A DNA stretch of 64,000 nt, from the NCBI GenBank assembly GCA_027489355.1, contig JAIXZY010000028.1:36950-100949 (forward strand), given 5' to 3'. The DNA is from Paracoccaceae bacterium. Its GTDB lineage: Bacteria > Pseudomonadota > Alphaproteobacteria > Rhodobacterales > Rhodobacteraceae. Shown here in pieces: positions 15,564 to 23,737 of the stretch (position 1 is its first letter; every line of letters starts with the position of its first letter). Under the pieces are notes generated by a model. That model was not told where the DNA came from, made no database searches, and saw nothing but the letters and a program-made list of their open reading frames with translations. Position numbers and translations under genes: made by a program.

Positions 15564-17044
15564 GCGGTCCTCGCGATGTGGTCGCCTGCGCGGAGCGCGA
15601 GGGCTGCGATGGTGAGCGAGGGGTTCACGGCTGCGGAGGTGGGCAGGACCGAGGCGTCGCAGATGTAGAGGTTGTCGAGGTCGTGGGCCTTGAGGTTCAT
15701 GTCGACCACGCTGGTCTGCGGGTCCGCGCCCATGCGGTTGGTGCCGCACTGGTGCGAGGGCTTCGACTTGGGGAAGCCTCGGGAGAGCGTGATGGGCCAG
15801 CCGGCTTTCCGCATCGCCTGTTTCAGGCGTTGGACGAGGAGGTCGTGGGCGCGCGTGTTGGTCTTGCGCCAGTCGAGGACGACCTCTCCGTTGCGCCAAA
15901 GGACGCGGGAGTTCGGGTCGGGCAGGTCCTCGGACATGGCCATGATGTGGATCGAGTGTTCGGCGATGTGGTGGGAGAGCCAGAGGGGCAGGCCGGATTC
16001 GCCCGCGAGGATCGGGCCGGTGATGCGGCCGAGCATCTGGATGTTGCCGAGGGGTTCGCCGTTCGGGCCGCCGGTCAGGTAGAAGTCGTTGACCTGGATG
16101 GTTTTCTCGTAGGTCGTGCGGTTCCGGCGGAAGGGGTTGTAGGCGACCATGCCGGTCAGGTTGTGGTTCATGAAGTTGCGTCCGACCTGGTCGGATGTGT
16201 TGGCAAGGCCGGTGGGGTGGTCGTCGTTCGCGCTGGCGAGGAGGAGGGCGGAGGAGAGGATGGCTCCGGCTGACAGGACGACGAGGGGGGCGGTGAGGGT
16301 TTCGGTGCGCCCTGCCCTTTCGACCTCGACGCCGGTGATGCGGCGGCCTTGGGAGAGGAGGCGGGTGACTTTCGTCTTGGTCTGGAGGGTGACGTTGGGG
16401 TGTTTCAGCGCCTCGGCCAGGGCGCAGCTTTCGGCGTCGGATTTGGCGCCGGTGGTGCAGGGGAAGGCGTCCCAGCCCGTCGGTGCGCGTTTCAGCCAGG
16501 CGTCGATGTCCACGCCCAAGGGGAGCGCGGAGACGTGGAGGCCTTGGGCGGCGAAGGCCTGGCGGAGGGCGGTGATGTCGGGCTCGTCGGGGATGGGCGG
16601 GAAAGGATAGGGGGCAGAGTGCGGGGGCTCGGTGGGGTCGCCCGCAACGTCGCCCCGGACGCGGTAGAGGGTTTCGGCCTTGGAGTACCAGGGTTCCAGG
16701 TCGGCGTAGGAAATGGGCCAGCCGGGGGTGGTGCCTTCGAGGTGGCGGAGGGGGCGGAAGTCCTCGGCCCGGTAGCGCAGGAGCACGGCGCCGTAGAACT
16801 TGGTGTTGCCGCCGACATAGGCGTAGTTGCCGGGGTGGAGGGGGGCGCCGGAGATGTCGCGCCAGGTCTCGTTCGGCTTGAAGTGGCCGCGCTGGAAGAT
16901 GGCGGCGGGGTCGCGGGCCTCCGCGCTGTCGAGCAGGCGGTCGCCGCGTTCGAGGATGAGCACCTTGCGACCGGTGGGGGCAAGGGCGGCGGCGAGGGTC
17001 GCGCCCCCCATGCCGGAGCCGATGATGAGGACGTCAGGCGACAT
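15560..17044 (-). CDS. GMC-family oxidoreductase, sugar dehydrogenase-like
   Basis: The 494-residue protein has the FAD-binding start DVLIIGSGMGGATLAAAL, GGNTKFYGAVLLR, and a C-terminal GMC domain with HQCGTNRMGADP and NPSLTIAALALRAG. The layout resembles the flavoprotein subunits of fructose, gluconate and glucoside dehydrogenases. There is no Tat signal and no small or cytochrome subunit nearby, so I infer a cytoplasmic enzyme passing electrons to an unknown acceptor. The stop of the transporter ATPase gene is directly adjacent. It probably performs the first oxidation of the imported sugar. Confidence 0.87.
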   Translation of the reverse strand: MSPDVLIIGSGMGGATLAAALAPTGRKVLILERGDRLLDSAEARDPAAIFQRGHFKPNETWRDISGAPLHPGNYAYVGGNTKFYGAVLLRYRAEDFRPLRHLEGTTPGWPISYADLEPWYSKAETLYRVRGDVAGDPTEPPHSAPYPFPPIPDEPDITALRQAFAAQGLHVSALPLGVDIDAWLKRAPTGWDAFPCTTGAKSDAESCALAEALKHPNVTLQTKTKVTRLLSQGRRITGVEVERAGRTETLTAPLVVLSAGAILSSALLLASANDDHPTGLANTSDQVGRNFMNHNLTGMVAYNPFRRNRTTYEKTIQVNDFYLTGGPNGEPLGNIQMLGRITGPILAGESGLPLWLSHHIAEHSIHIMAMSEDLPDPNSRVLWRNGEVVLDWRKTNTRAHDLLVQRLKQAMRKAGWPITLSRGFPKSKPSHQCGTNRMGADPQTSVVDMNLKAHDLDNLYICDASVLPTSAAVNPSLTIAALALRAGDHIARTA

Positions 17045-18151
17045 TCAGGCGATCCGCTGTTCGGTTTCCGGATCGAAAGCCACGGCCTTTTCCATGTTGA
17101 CGGCAAAGTCGAAAACCTGGCCCGCAGCGACGTTCGCATCGGCGCGCATGCGGGCGATGGCATCGCGGCCCGAGACGGTCATGGTGACGAAGGTGTCGGC
17201 CCCGGCGGGTTCGGTGACGGTGACGCGGTTCCTCAGGCTTTGGATGTTGCCGGATTTGCGGTCCGCGCCCTCGGGGTCGGTGATCGCCTCGGGGCGGATG
17301 CCGAGGAGGATCGGCTTGCCCTCCCACGCACGGAGGTCCTGAGAGAAGCGGAGGCGCTGGACCTGGCCTTCGGCGTCAGTCAGGGCGGCGTGCGCGGTGC
17401 CGTTTTCCATCACCACGGTCGCGGGGACGATGTTCATCGCGGGGCTGCCCATGAAGGTCGCGACGAAGACGTTGGCGGGGGTGTCGTAGATTTCCTTGGG
17501 TGAGCCCAGTTGCTGGACGAAGCCCTTGTTCATCACGGCGATGCGGGTGGAGAGCGTCATCGCCTCGATCTGATCATGGGTGACGTAGACGATGGTGGTA
17601 CGAAGCTTCTGGTGGAGCTTCTTGATCTCGGTCCGCATGTCGACGCGGAGTTTCGCGTCGAGGTTCGAGAGCGGTTCGTCGAAAAGGAAGACGTCGGGGT
17701 TCCGCACCAGCGCCCGGCCCATCGCCACGCGCTGGCGCTGGCCGCCGGAAAGCTGGCCGGGCTTGCGGTCAAGGAGGTGGTCGATCTGGAGGAGCTTCGC
17801 GACCTCGGCCAGCGCGCGATCGCGGTCGGGCTTCGGGACGCCGTGCATCTCAAGCCCGAAGGTCATGTTCTGGCCGACGGTCATGTTGGGGTAAAGCGCG
17901 TAGGACTGGAACACCATCGCGATGTTGCGCTTGGACGGGTGGACGCCGTTCACCACGCGGCCCTTGATCGCGATCTCGCCCGCCGAGATGCCTTCCAGCC
18001 CCGCGATCATGTTCAGAAGGGTGGACTTCCCGCAACCGGACGGGCCGACGAGGACCAGAAACTCGCCCTCCTCGACCGCGATGTCGACGCGGTGCAGGAC
18101 TTCGACCTGACCGTAGGATTTGGTGACGTTGCGGATGTCGAGAAAGCCCAT
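17045..18151 (-). CDS. Sugar ABC transporter ATP-binding protein (UgpC/MalK type)
   Basis: The 368-residue ATPase contains Walker A GPSGCGKST, Q-loop FQSYALYPNMTV, signature LSGGQRQRVAMGRA, Walker B FLFDEPLSNLD and switch His in VTHDQ, followed by a C-terminal regulatory OB domain (ILLGIRPEAI) as in CUT1 sugar importers. It energises uptake by the two permeases encoded upstream. ATG 18151 is preceded by AGGAG; the in-frame extension runs through the palindromes and is rejected. Confidence 0.95.
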   Translation of the reverse strand: MGFLDIRNVTKSYGQVEVLHRVDIAVEEGEFLVLVGPSGCGKSTLLNMIAGLEGISAGEIAIKGRVVNGVHPSKRNIAMVFQSYALYPNMTVGQNMTFGLEMHGVPKPDRDRALAEVAKLLQIDHLLDRKPGQLSGGQRQRVAMGRALVRNPDVFLFDEPLSNLDAKLRVDMRTEIKKLHQKLRTTIVYVTHDQIEAMTLSTRIAVMNKGFVQQLGSPKEIYDTPANVFVATFMGSPAMNIVPATVVMENGTAHAALTDAEGQVQRLRFSQDLRAWEGKPILLGIRPEAITDPEGADRKSGNIQSLRNRVTVTEPAGADTFVTMTVSGRDAIARMRADANVAAGQVFDFAVNMEKAVAFDPETEQRIA

Positions 18152-18206
18152 CTCAGGCTCCTTTCGCGGCAGGTTGGCGGAGGGCGGAGTTTTCGGTGAC
18201 TCCTCG

Positions 18207-18251
18207 CCGGACTTTTCGAAAAGTCCGGACAAATTCCTTCGAAGGAATTTG
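18207..18251. repeat. Paired perfect palindromes (TTCGAA type)
   Basis: Two perfect 22-base palindromes, at 18207-18228 (half-arm CCGGACTTTTC) and 18230-18251 (half-arm CAAATTCCTTC), are separated by one base. They occupy the gap between the second permease gene and the ATPase gene. Outer bases differ from the other pairs while the TTCGAA centres are kept, so the arms have changed on both sides together. Confidence 0.85.
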
Positions 18252-18271
18252 CGGGAAGCGATGCGCCCGGA

Positions 18272-19150
18272 TCATCCCTTGACGCTCCCTGCCATCAGAC
18301 CGCGGACGAAGTAGCGGCCTGCGACGATGTAGACGACAAGGGTGGGAAGTGCGGCCAGGATCGCGCCGGCAAAGTGGACGTTGTATTCCTTCACGCCTGT
18401 CGAGGACTGGACGAGGTTGTTCAGCGCCACGGTCATCGGCTGCGAGGTGCCCCCGAAGGAGACGCCGAAGAGGAAGTCGTTCCAGATGTTGGTGAATTGC
18501 CAGATGACCGAAACGACGGCGATCGGGCCAGAGACCGGCAAGAGGATGCGCCAGAAGATGCGGAAGAACCCTGCCCCGTCGATCTGGGCGGCGCGGATCA
18601 GCTCGGTCGGGAAGCTGGCGTAGTAGTTGCGGAAGTAAAGCGTGGTGAAGCCGATCCCGTAGACCACGTGGACGAGGATAAGGCCGGGGACGCTGCCGGC
18701 AAGGCCGAGTTTGCCCAGCACCACGGCCATCGGGATGAGGACGATCTGGAACGGGATGAAGCAGGAGAAGAGCATCAGTCCGAAGACCCAGGTGTCGCCC
18801 CGGAAGCGCCACTTGGTCAGCACATAGCCGTTCAACGCGCCCACGATGGTACTTATGGCGACGGCGGGGACGACCATCAGGATCGAGTTCAGGAAATAGG
18901 GCTTCAGCCCCGTCGGTTCGACTCCGATCTGTGCGGTCGACCATGCTTGCCGCCAGGGATCCAGCGTCCACTGGCCGGGCAGCGCCATCATGTTGCCGCC
19001 GGTGATTTCTTCCAGCGGTTTCAGCGAGTTCACGCCCATGACGTAGAGCGGCAGCAGGTAAAAGAGCGCGAAGAGAAGCAGGATCAGGTAGATCAGCACG
19101 CGGGTCGCGCGGCCCGTGGAGACGGCGGTGTCCTGGGTCGCGACGCTCAT
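18272..19150 (-). CDS. Sugar ABC transporter permease (MalG/UgpE type)
   Basis: The 292-residue inner membrane protein has six predicted membrane segments and the EAA-loop motif ELIRAAQIDGAGFFRIFWRI that docks on the ATPase. It is the second permease of a CUT1-type importer. Its ATG overlaps the stop of the first permease gene (ATGA). A gap of about 120 bases with paired palindromes separates it from the ATPase gene. Confidence 0.94.
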   Translation of the reverse strand: MSVATQDTAVSTGRATRVLIYLILLLFALFYLLPLYVMGVNSLKPLEEITGGNMMALPGQWTLDPWRQAWSTAQIGVEPTGLKPYFLNSILMVVPAVAISTIVGALNGYVLTKWRFRGDTWVFGLMLFSCFIPFQIVLIPMAVVLGKLGLAGSVPGLILVHVVYGIGFTTLYFRNYYASFPTELIRAAQIDGAGFFRIFWRILLPVSGPIAVVSVIWQFTNIWNDFLFGVSFGGTSQPMTVALNNLVQSSTGVKEYNVHFAGAILAALPTLVVYIVAGRYFVRGLMAGSVKG

Positions 19151-20040
19151 GCCTTCTTCTCCTTCAGCTCGGCATAAAGGTAGGGGACCATGATCGCGGC
19201 GATGGTCATCAGCATGATCACCGCGCTTGAGGCACCGATGCCCATCTGGTTGCGGGTGAAGGTGTAGGAATACATGAAGGTCGCGGGCATTTCGGTCGCG
19301 CGGCCCGGCCCGCCTCCGGTCAGCGCGATGACAAGGTCATAGGACTTGATCGCCAGGTGGCTGAGGATGACGAAGGCGCTCAGGAACGCGGGGCGGAGGA
19401 GAGGGATCACGATCCGCCGGTAAAGCTGCCAGTTGGACGCGCCGTCGATCTGGGCGGCCTTCAGGATCTCGTTGTCGATGCCGCGGAGGCCCGCAAGGAA
19501 CATGGCCATCACGAAGCCCGAGGTCTGCCAGACCGCGGCGATGACGATGGTATAGATCGCCATGTCGCCGTCCTTGATCCAGGTGAAGGTGAAACTCTCC
19601 CAGCCCCATTGCTGCATGATCCGCTGCAAGCCGATGCCGGGGTCAAGGAACCACTTCCAGGCGGTTCCGGTGACGATGAAGCTCAGCGCCATCGGGTAAA
19701 GGTAGATCGGGCGCAGCATCCCCTCGCCCCGGATCTTCTGGTCCAGGAAGATCGCCAGCATCAGGCCGATGAGCGTGCAGATGACGATGTAGAGCGTTGC
19801 GAAGATCGCGATGTTCGCGATGGCCGTCGACCAGGCGGGCAGAGCGAACAGCTTTCCGTAGTTTTCGAAGCCGACCCAGTCGAACTTGGGCAGCATCTTC
19901 GAGCCGGTGAAGGACAGGACCACGGTGAAGAGGATGAAGCCGTAGACGAAAAGCAGCGTCACGGCGAAGGAAGGGGCCAGCACCAGCTTTGGCAGCCAGT
20001 CCTGCAGGCGTGTGCGGAAATCGGCCTCGGTCGCGGCCAT
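19147..20040 (-). CDS. Sugar ABC transporter permease (MalF/UgpA type)
   Basis: The 297-residue permease has about six membrane segments and the EAA motif EILKAAQIDGASNWQLYRRIVIP. ATG 20040 (MAATEADF) is preceded by GGGAGG; the upstream in-frame extension is rejected. It pairs with the permease that overlaps its 3' end and with the binding protein upstream. In Rhodobacteraceae this arrangement serves monosaccharide or polyol uptake. Confidence 0.94.
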   Translation of the reverse strand: MAATEADFRTRLQDWLPKLVLAPSFAVTLLFVYGFILFTVVLSFTGSKMLPKFDWVGFENYGKLFALPAWSTAIANIAIFATLYIVICTLIGLMLAIFLDQKIRGEGMLRPIYLYPMALSFIVTGTAWKWFLDPGIGLQRIMQQWGWESFTFTWIKDGDMAIYTIVIAAVWQTSGFVMAMFLAGLRGIDNEILKAAQIDGASNWQLYRRIVIPLLRPAFLSAFVILSHLAIKSYDLVIALTGGGPGRATEMPATFMYSYTFTRNQMGIGASSAVIMLMTIAAIMVPYLYAELKEKKA

Positions 20041-20066
20041 CGGTGCCTCCCGTGTGATCCTGGGGC

Positions 20067-20113
20067 GCAAAAGTTTTCGAAAACTTTTGCCAAAATCCTT
20101 CGAAGGATTTTGG
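20067..20113. repeat. Paired perfect palindromes (TTCGAA type)
   Basis: Two perfect 24-base palindromes share base 20090: 20067-20090 (half-arm GCAAAAGTTTTC) and 20090-20113 (half-arm CCAAAATCCTTC). They lie between the binding-protein gene and the first permease gene, where a stable hairpin could protect the upstream mRNA and give more binding protein than permease. This role is an inference. Confidence 0.85.
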
Positions 20114-20151
20114 GTCCGGGGGGCCGCGCGGGGCCGCCCCCCGTCTTGTGC

Positions 20152-21402
20152 TTACTGCGCGGCGGCGACGGCTTCGGCCAGCGCGGCGGCAGCGGCGGCA
20201 CCATCGGCATATTCGCCGTTGAAGGCCGCGGTGATCACGTCATAGGTCGCATTCTTCACCGCCGCCGGGGCCGCATGGCCATGCGCCATCGAGCCGAAGA
20301 GCTTGCCCGAGGTATTGGCCTCGGCCAGGTCGGCCATGCCCTTCTTGCCGCAGTCGTCGAAGGCGTCGTTCGGCACGTCGGTGCGCGCGGGGACCGAGCC
20401 CTTGACCACGTTGAACGCCGATTGGAAGGTCGGGTTCATGATCGCCGAGGCCATCGCCCCTTGCGCGGCCTTCGCCGCGTCGCCTTCGACGTTGAACATC
20501 GCGAACTGGTCGGAGTTGAAGGTCACCGCGCCCTGCGTGCCGGGGAAGCGGATGCAGACGAAGTCGGTGCCGGGGACCTTGCCGGCCTTCAGGAACTCGC
20601 CCTTGGCCCAGTCGCCCATCATCTGCATGCCCGCTTCGCCGTTGATGACCATCGCCGAGGCGAGGTTCCAGTCGCGGCCCGAGAAGTTGTCGTCGACGTA
20701 AGTGCGCAGCTTGATCAGCCGGTTGAAGGCTTCGGCCATCTGCTCGCCGCCAAGAGCGGCCGGGTCGAGGTCGACGAAGGCCGCCTTGTAGAAATCGGTG
20801 CCCATGCCCAGGACGATCCCGTCGAAGACGGTCGCGTCCTGCCAGGCCTGGCCGCCGTGGCCAAGCGGCGTGATCCCGTTCTCTTTCATCTTGTCGAGGA
20901 CCGCGACCAGCTCTTCCCAGGTGGTCGGCTCGCCTAGGCCGGTGGCGTCGAGCGCGGCCTTGTTGATCCAGACCCAGTTGGTCGAGTGGACGTTCACGGG
21001 TGCCGCGATCCATTTGCCGTCGGCCTTCGAGAACGCCTGCAGCGCGGTCGGGACCACGGCGTCCCAGCCCTCGGCGGTGGCGACCTCGGTCAGGTCGCCC
21101 AGCGCGCCCTCACCGGCCCAGTCCAGGATGTCGAAGCCCAGCATCTGCACGGCGGTCGGCGGGTCGCCGGCGGTGACGCGGGCGCGGAGCGCGGTCATCG
21201 CGGCCTCGCCGCCGCCGCCGGCCACGGGCATGTCGACCCAGCCAATGCCCTTGCTGGCCAGATCCTCCTTCAGCACGTTCAGCGCAGCCGCCTCGCCGCC
21301 GGAGGTCCACCAGTGCAGGACCTCCACATCCTCGGCCAGCGCCAGAGACGTCGTCATCACCAGTGCGGCGGTCGCAGTCAGGGTCTTTCCGAAAAGGCGC
21401 AT
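20152..21402 (-). CDS. Sugar ABC transporter substrate-binding protein, glucose-type
   Basis: The 416-residue secreted protein has a signal peptide ([15 protein letters not shown], cleavage near ALAE). Its mature start [19 protein letters not shown] is characteristic of the GtsA/glucose-binding group of extracellular solute-binding family 1. It delivers substrate to the permeases encoded downstream. Ligand could be glucose, another hexose or a polyol; sequence alone does not settle this. A 42-base gap follows the ALDH gene, with no obvious separate promoter. Confidence 0.92.
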   Translation of the reverse strand: MRLFGKTLTATAALVMTTSLALAEDVEVLHWWTSGGEAAALNVLKEDLASKGIGWVDMPVAGGGGEAAMTALRARVTAGDPPTAVQMLGFDILDWAGEGALGDLTEVATAEGWDAVVPTALQAFSKADGKWIAAPVNVHSTNWVWINKAALDATGLGEPTTWEELVAVLDKMKENGITPLGHGGQAWQDATVFDGIVLGMGTDFYKAAFVDLDPAALGGEQMAEAFNRLIKLRTYVDDNFSGRDWNLASAMVINGEAGMQMMGDWAKGEFLKAGKVPGTDFVCIRFPGTQGAVTFNSDQFAMFNVEGDAAKAAQGAMASAIMNPTFQSAFNVVKGSVPARTDVPNDAFDDCGKKGMADLAEANTSGKLFGSMAHGHAAPAAVKNATYDVITAAFNGEYADGAAAAAALAEAVAAAQ

Positions 21403-21444
21403 TTTGGTTCCTCCCTTATGATGCGCATCGCTTGCCCGCCTTGG

Positions 21445-22968
21445 TCAGCGGGGTCTTACCCAAGGCGCCCGCGTGCGGCCGATCCGCATCACCAGCGACT
21501 TGATCTCCAGGAACTCGTCCAGACCATAGGGACCGATCTCGCGGCCGAGGCCCGATTGCTTGACCCCGCCGAAGGTCACCTCGGGGAAGCCGTCCATCCA
21601 GGTGTTCGTCCAGACCGTTCCAGCCTGCGCGCCACGCGCGAAGGCCAGGCAGGTGTGGACGTTCTCGCTCCAGACGCCCGCGCTCAGGCCGTAATCGGCA
21701 TCGTTCACAAGCGCCAGCGCCTCGTCAAGCGTGCGGAAGGTCAGCACCGTCAGGACCGGGCCGAACACTTCCTCGCGCGCGATGGCCATGTCGGGCGTGA
21801 CGCCGGTGAGAACTGTCGGCTGGTAGAACTGCGCGCCAAGACCCGGCACCTCCAGTGCCGCGCCGCCAAGCGCGACCTGCGCCCCGGCCCGCCGGGCGGC
21901 CGAGACATAGGCGTCGATCTTCGCGCCATGCTCGCGGCTGACGATGGCCCCCACCTGCGTCGCGGGGTCAAGCGGATCGCCGAAGGCCACCTGCCGGGAC
22001 AGCGTGACCACGCGGGCGGTGAAGTCCTGTGCGATGTCCTCGTGCACGATGATCCGGCTGCCCGAGTTGCAGCACTGGCCGACGTTGAAATAGACGCCGA
22101 AGACCACGGCATCGGCGGCGCTTTCCAGGTCGGCGTCGGGGAAGATCACCTGCGGATTCTTGCCGCCAAGCTCCAGCGCGACCTTCTTCAGGGTCGCGCT
22201 TGCCGCCGCCGCGATGCCCCGCCCCACGGCGGTCGAGCCGGTGAAGGTGACCATGTCCACGCGCGGGTCCGAGGCCAGAGTCGCGCCGACCGGCTGGCCG
22301 TAGCCGAGGACGATGTTCACCACCCCAGCAGGCAAGCCCGCCTCGGCCAGAAGCTCGCCCAGGATCACGGTGGTCGAGGGCGTCAGCTCGGACGGCTTCA
22401 CGACGCAGGTGCAGCCGGCCGCCAGCGCGAAGGGAAGTTTCTGCGACAGGATCCAGAACGGGAAGTTCCACGGCGTGATGATGCTGACCACCCCGATCGG
22501 TTCTTTCAGCACGACGGCCAGCATGTCCGCGCCCAGGCTGTTGTGGCTGTCCCCGTGCAGCGTCCGCGCCAGCGAGGCCGCATAGCGCCAGAGGTCGGCG
22601 GCCCCGGAAACCTCGCCCCGCGCCTGGGTGATCGGCTTGCCGCTCTCCAGCGTCTCGATCAGGGCCATGCGGTCTGCATTGGCTTCGATCAGGTCGGCGA
22701 CCTTGAGCAGGACCGTGGCGCGGGCCTTGCCGGAGAGCTGGCTCCAGCGTCCGTCGTCGAAGGCAGCGCGGGCGGCGGCGATGGCGGCTTCCGCCTCAAC
22801 CTTGCCCCCGCGGGCGGCGCGGCTGACGACGACCCCATGCGACGGTGAGAGCCGTTCCGAAGTCGCGCCGTCTGCGCTGTCTTGCCAGTGGCCGTCGATC
22901 AGGTGGCGCGCCTCGAAGACCGGGGGAAGGGTGGTCTGGACAGCGGGGATCAGGGTCAGGTCAAGCAT
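21445..22968 (-). CDS. Aldehyde dehydrogenase family protein
   Basis: The NAD(P)-dependent enzyme has about 507 residues. It shows VVSIITPWNFPFW, the cofactor loop FTGSTAVGRGIAAAA, catalytic Glu in LELGGKNPQ, and the nucleophile Cys in FNVGQCCNSGSR, then EEVFGPVL near the C-terminus. It oxidises an aldehyde intermediate to a carboxylate; the family ranges from betaine aldehyde to hydroxy-aldehydes, so the substrate is open. ATG 22968 begins one base after the upstream stop codon. It sits between the enoyl-CoA hydratase and the transporter genes. Confidence 0.93.
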   Translation of the reverse strand: MLDLTLIPAVQTTLPPVFEARHLIDGHWQDSADGATSERLSPSHGVVVSRAARGGKVEAEAAIAAARAAFDDGRWSQLSGKARATVLLKVADLIEANADRMALIETLESGKPITQARGEVSGAADLWRYAASLARTLHGDSHNSLGADMLAVVLKEPIGVVSIITPWNFPFWILSQKLPFALAAGCTCVVKPSELTPSTTVILGELLAEAGLPAGVVNIVLGYGQPVGATLASDPRVDMVTFTGSTAVGRGIAAAASATLKKVALELGGKNPQVIFPDADLESAADAVVFGVYFNVGQCCNSGSRIIVHEDIAQDFTARVVTLSRQVAFGDPLDPATQVGAIVSREHGAKIDAYVSAARRAGAQVALGGAALEVPGLGAQFYQPTVLTGVTPDMAIAREEVFGPVLTVLTFRTLDEALALVNDADYGLSAGVWSENVHTCLAFARGAQAGTVWTNTWMDGFPEVTFGGVKQSGLGREIGPYGLDEFLEIKSLVMRIGRTRAPWVRPR

Positions 22969-22969
22969 C

Positions 22970-23737
22970 TTAGGTCCCCGGAAAGTCTGCTGCGCGTTTC
23001 GCCTGGAAGGCCGCGACGCCTTCCTGCCGGTCGGCACTTGCCGCGATGGCGGCCGAGCCCAGCGCCTCGATCAGCGCCGCTGTATCCTCGCCCTGGCCCG
23101 CATGGATCATCGCCTTGGTGATCTCGGTCGCGCGGGGCGACAGGCTCGCGACCTTCCCGGCCATCTCCTGCGCGGCGGCGCGGGGGTCGTCGGTGACCTC
23201 GGCCACGAAACCGCAGGCCAGAAGCCGGTCCGCCCCGATGCGCCGGCCGAAAAGCGCCATTTCCTTCACCATCCCCTCGGGGAGCAGCCGCGCCAGCCGC
23301 TGCGAGCCGGACCAGCCCGGAACGATGCCCACCCCGGCCTCGGGCAGGGCGATGGTGGCGCGGGGCGTGATGACCCGGATGTCGCAGGCCGAGGCCAGTT
23401 CCAGCCCGCCGCCGAAGGCATGACCGTTCAGCGCGGCGATGGTGGGTTTCGCGAGCCGCGCGAGGCGGTCGAAGATGCGATGCCCGCCCCGGACCCAGTT
23501 GCGCGCAAAGTCGGCGGGGGACAGGCCGCCCCAGGCGTTGATGTCGGCGCCCGAGCAGAAGGCCTTTTCGCCCTCGCCAGTGACGATCACCGCGCGGACT
23601 TCGGGGCGGCCTTCGATGACTTCAAGGTGGCTTGCAAGCTGGGCCAGCATGTCCACGGTGAAACAATTGAGCTTCGCCGGGTTGTCCAGCGTCAGGGTGG
23701 CCAGCGGACCAGCGATGTGCAGGCGGACCCCGGTCAT
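22970..23737 (-). CDS. Enoyl-CoA hydratase/isomerase family protein
   Basis: The 255-residue crotonase-fold protein has the oxyanion-hole loops FCSGADINAW and NGHAFGGGLELASACD, and a LPEAGVGIVPGWSGSQRL segment; both Glu positions used by enoyl-CoA hydratases appear to be present. It would hydrate an enoyl-CoA or do a related CoA-ester reaction. ATG 23737 gives an ATGA overlap with the CoA-transferase gene, linking the two steps. A crotonase beside a sugar importer is unusual and hints at an acid intermediate handled as a CoA ester. Confidence 0.92.
   Translation of the reverse strand: MTGVRLHIAGPLATLTLDNPAKLNCFTVDMLAQLASHLEVIEGRPEVRAVIVTGEGEKAFCSGADINAWGGLSPADFARNWVRGGHRIFDRLARLAKPTIAALNGHAFGGGLELASACDIRVITPRATIALPEAGVGIVPGWSGSQRLARLLPEGMVKEMALFGRRIGADRLLACGFVAEVTDDPRAAAQEMAGKVASLSPRATEITKAMIHAGQGEDTAALIEALGSAAIAASADRQEGVAAFQAKRAADFPGT

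Noticed and set aside
15560..17044. Membrane-bound gluconate/fructose dehydrogenase complex
   Set aside because: The flavoprotein resembles such subunits, but there is no Tat signal, no small subunit and no cytochrome c gene nearby.
14749..20113. Classical Rho-independent terminators at the paired palindromes
   Set aside because: No run of T follows the stems on either strand, and the genes on both sides clearly belong to one operon; reported as repeats instead.
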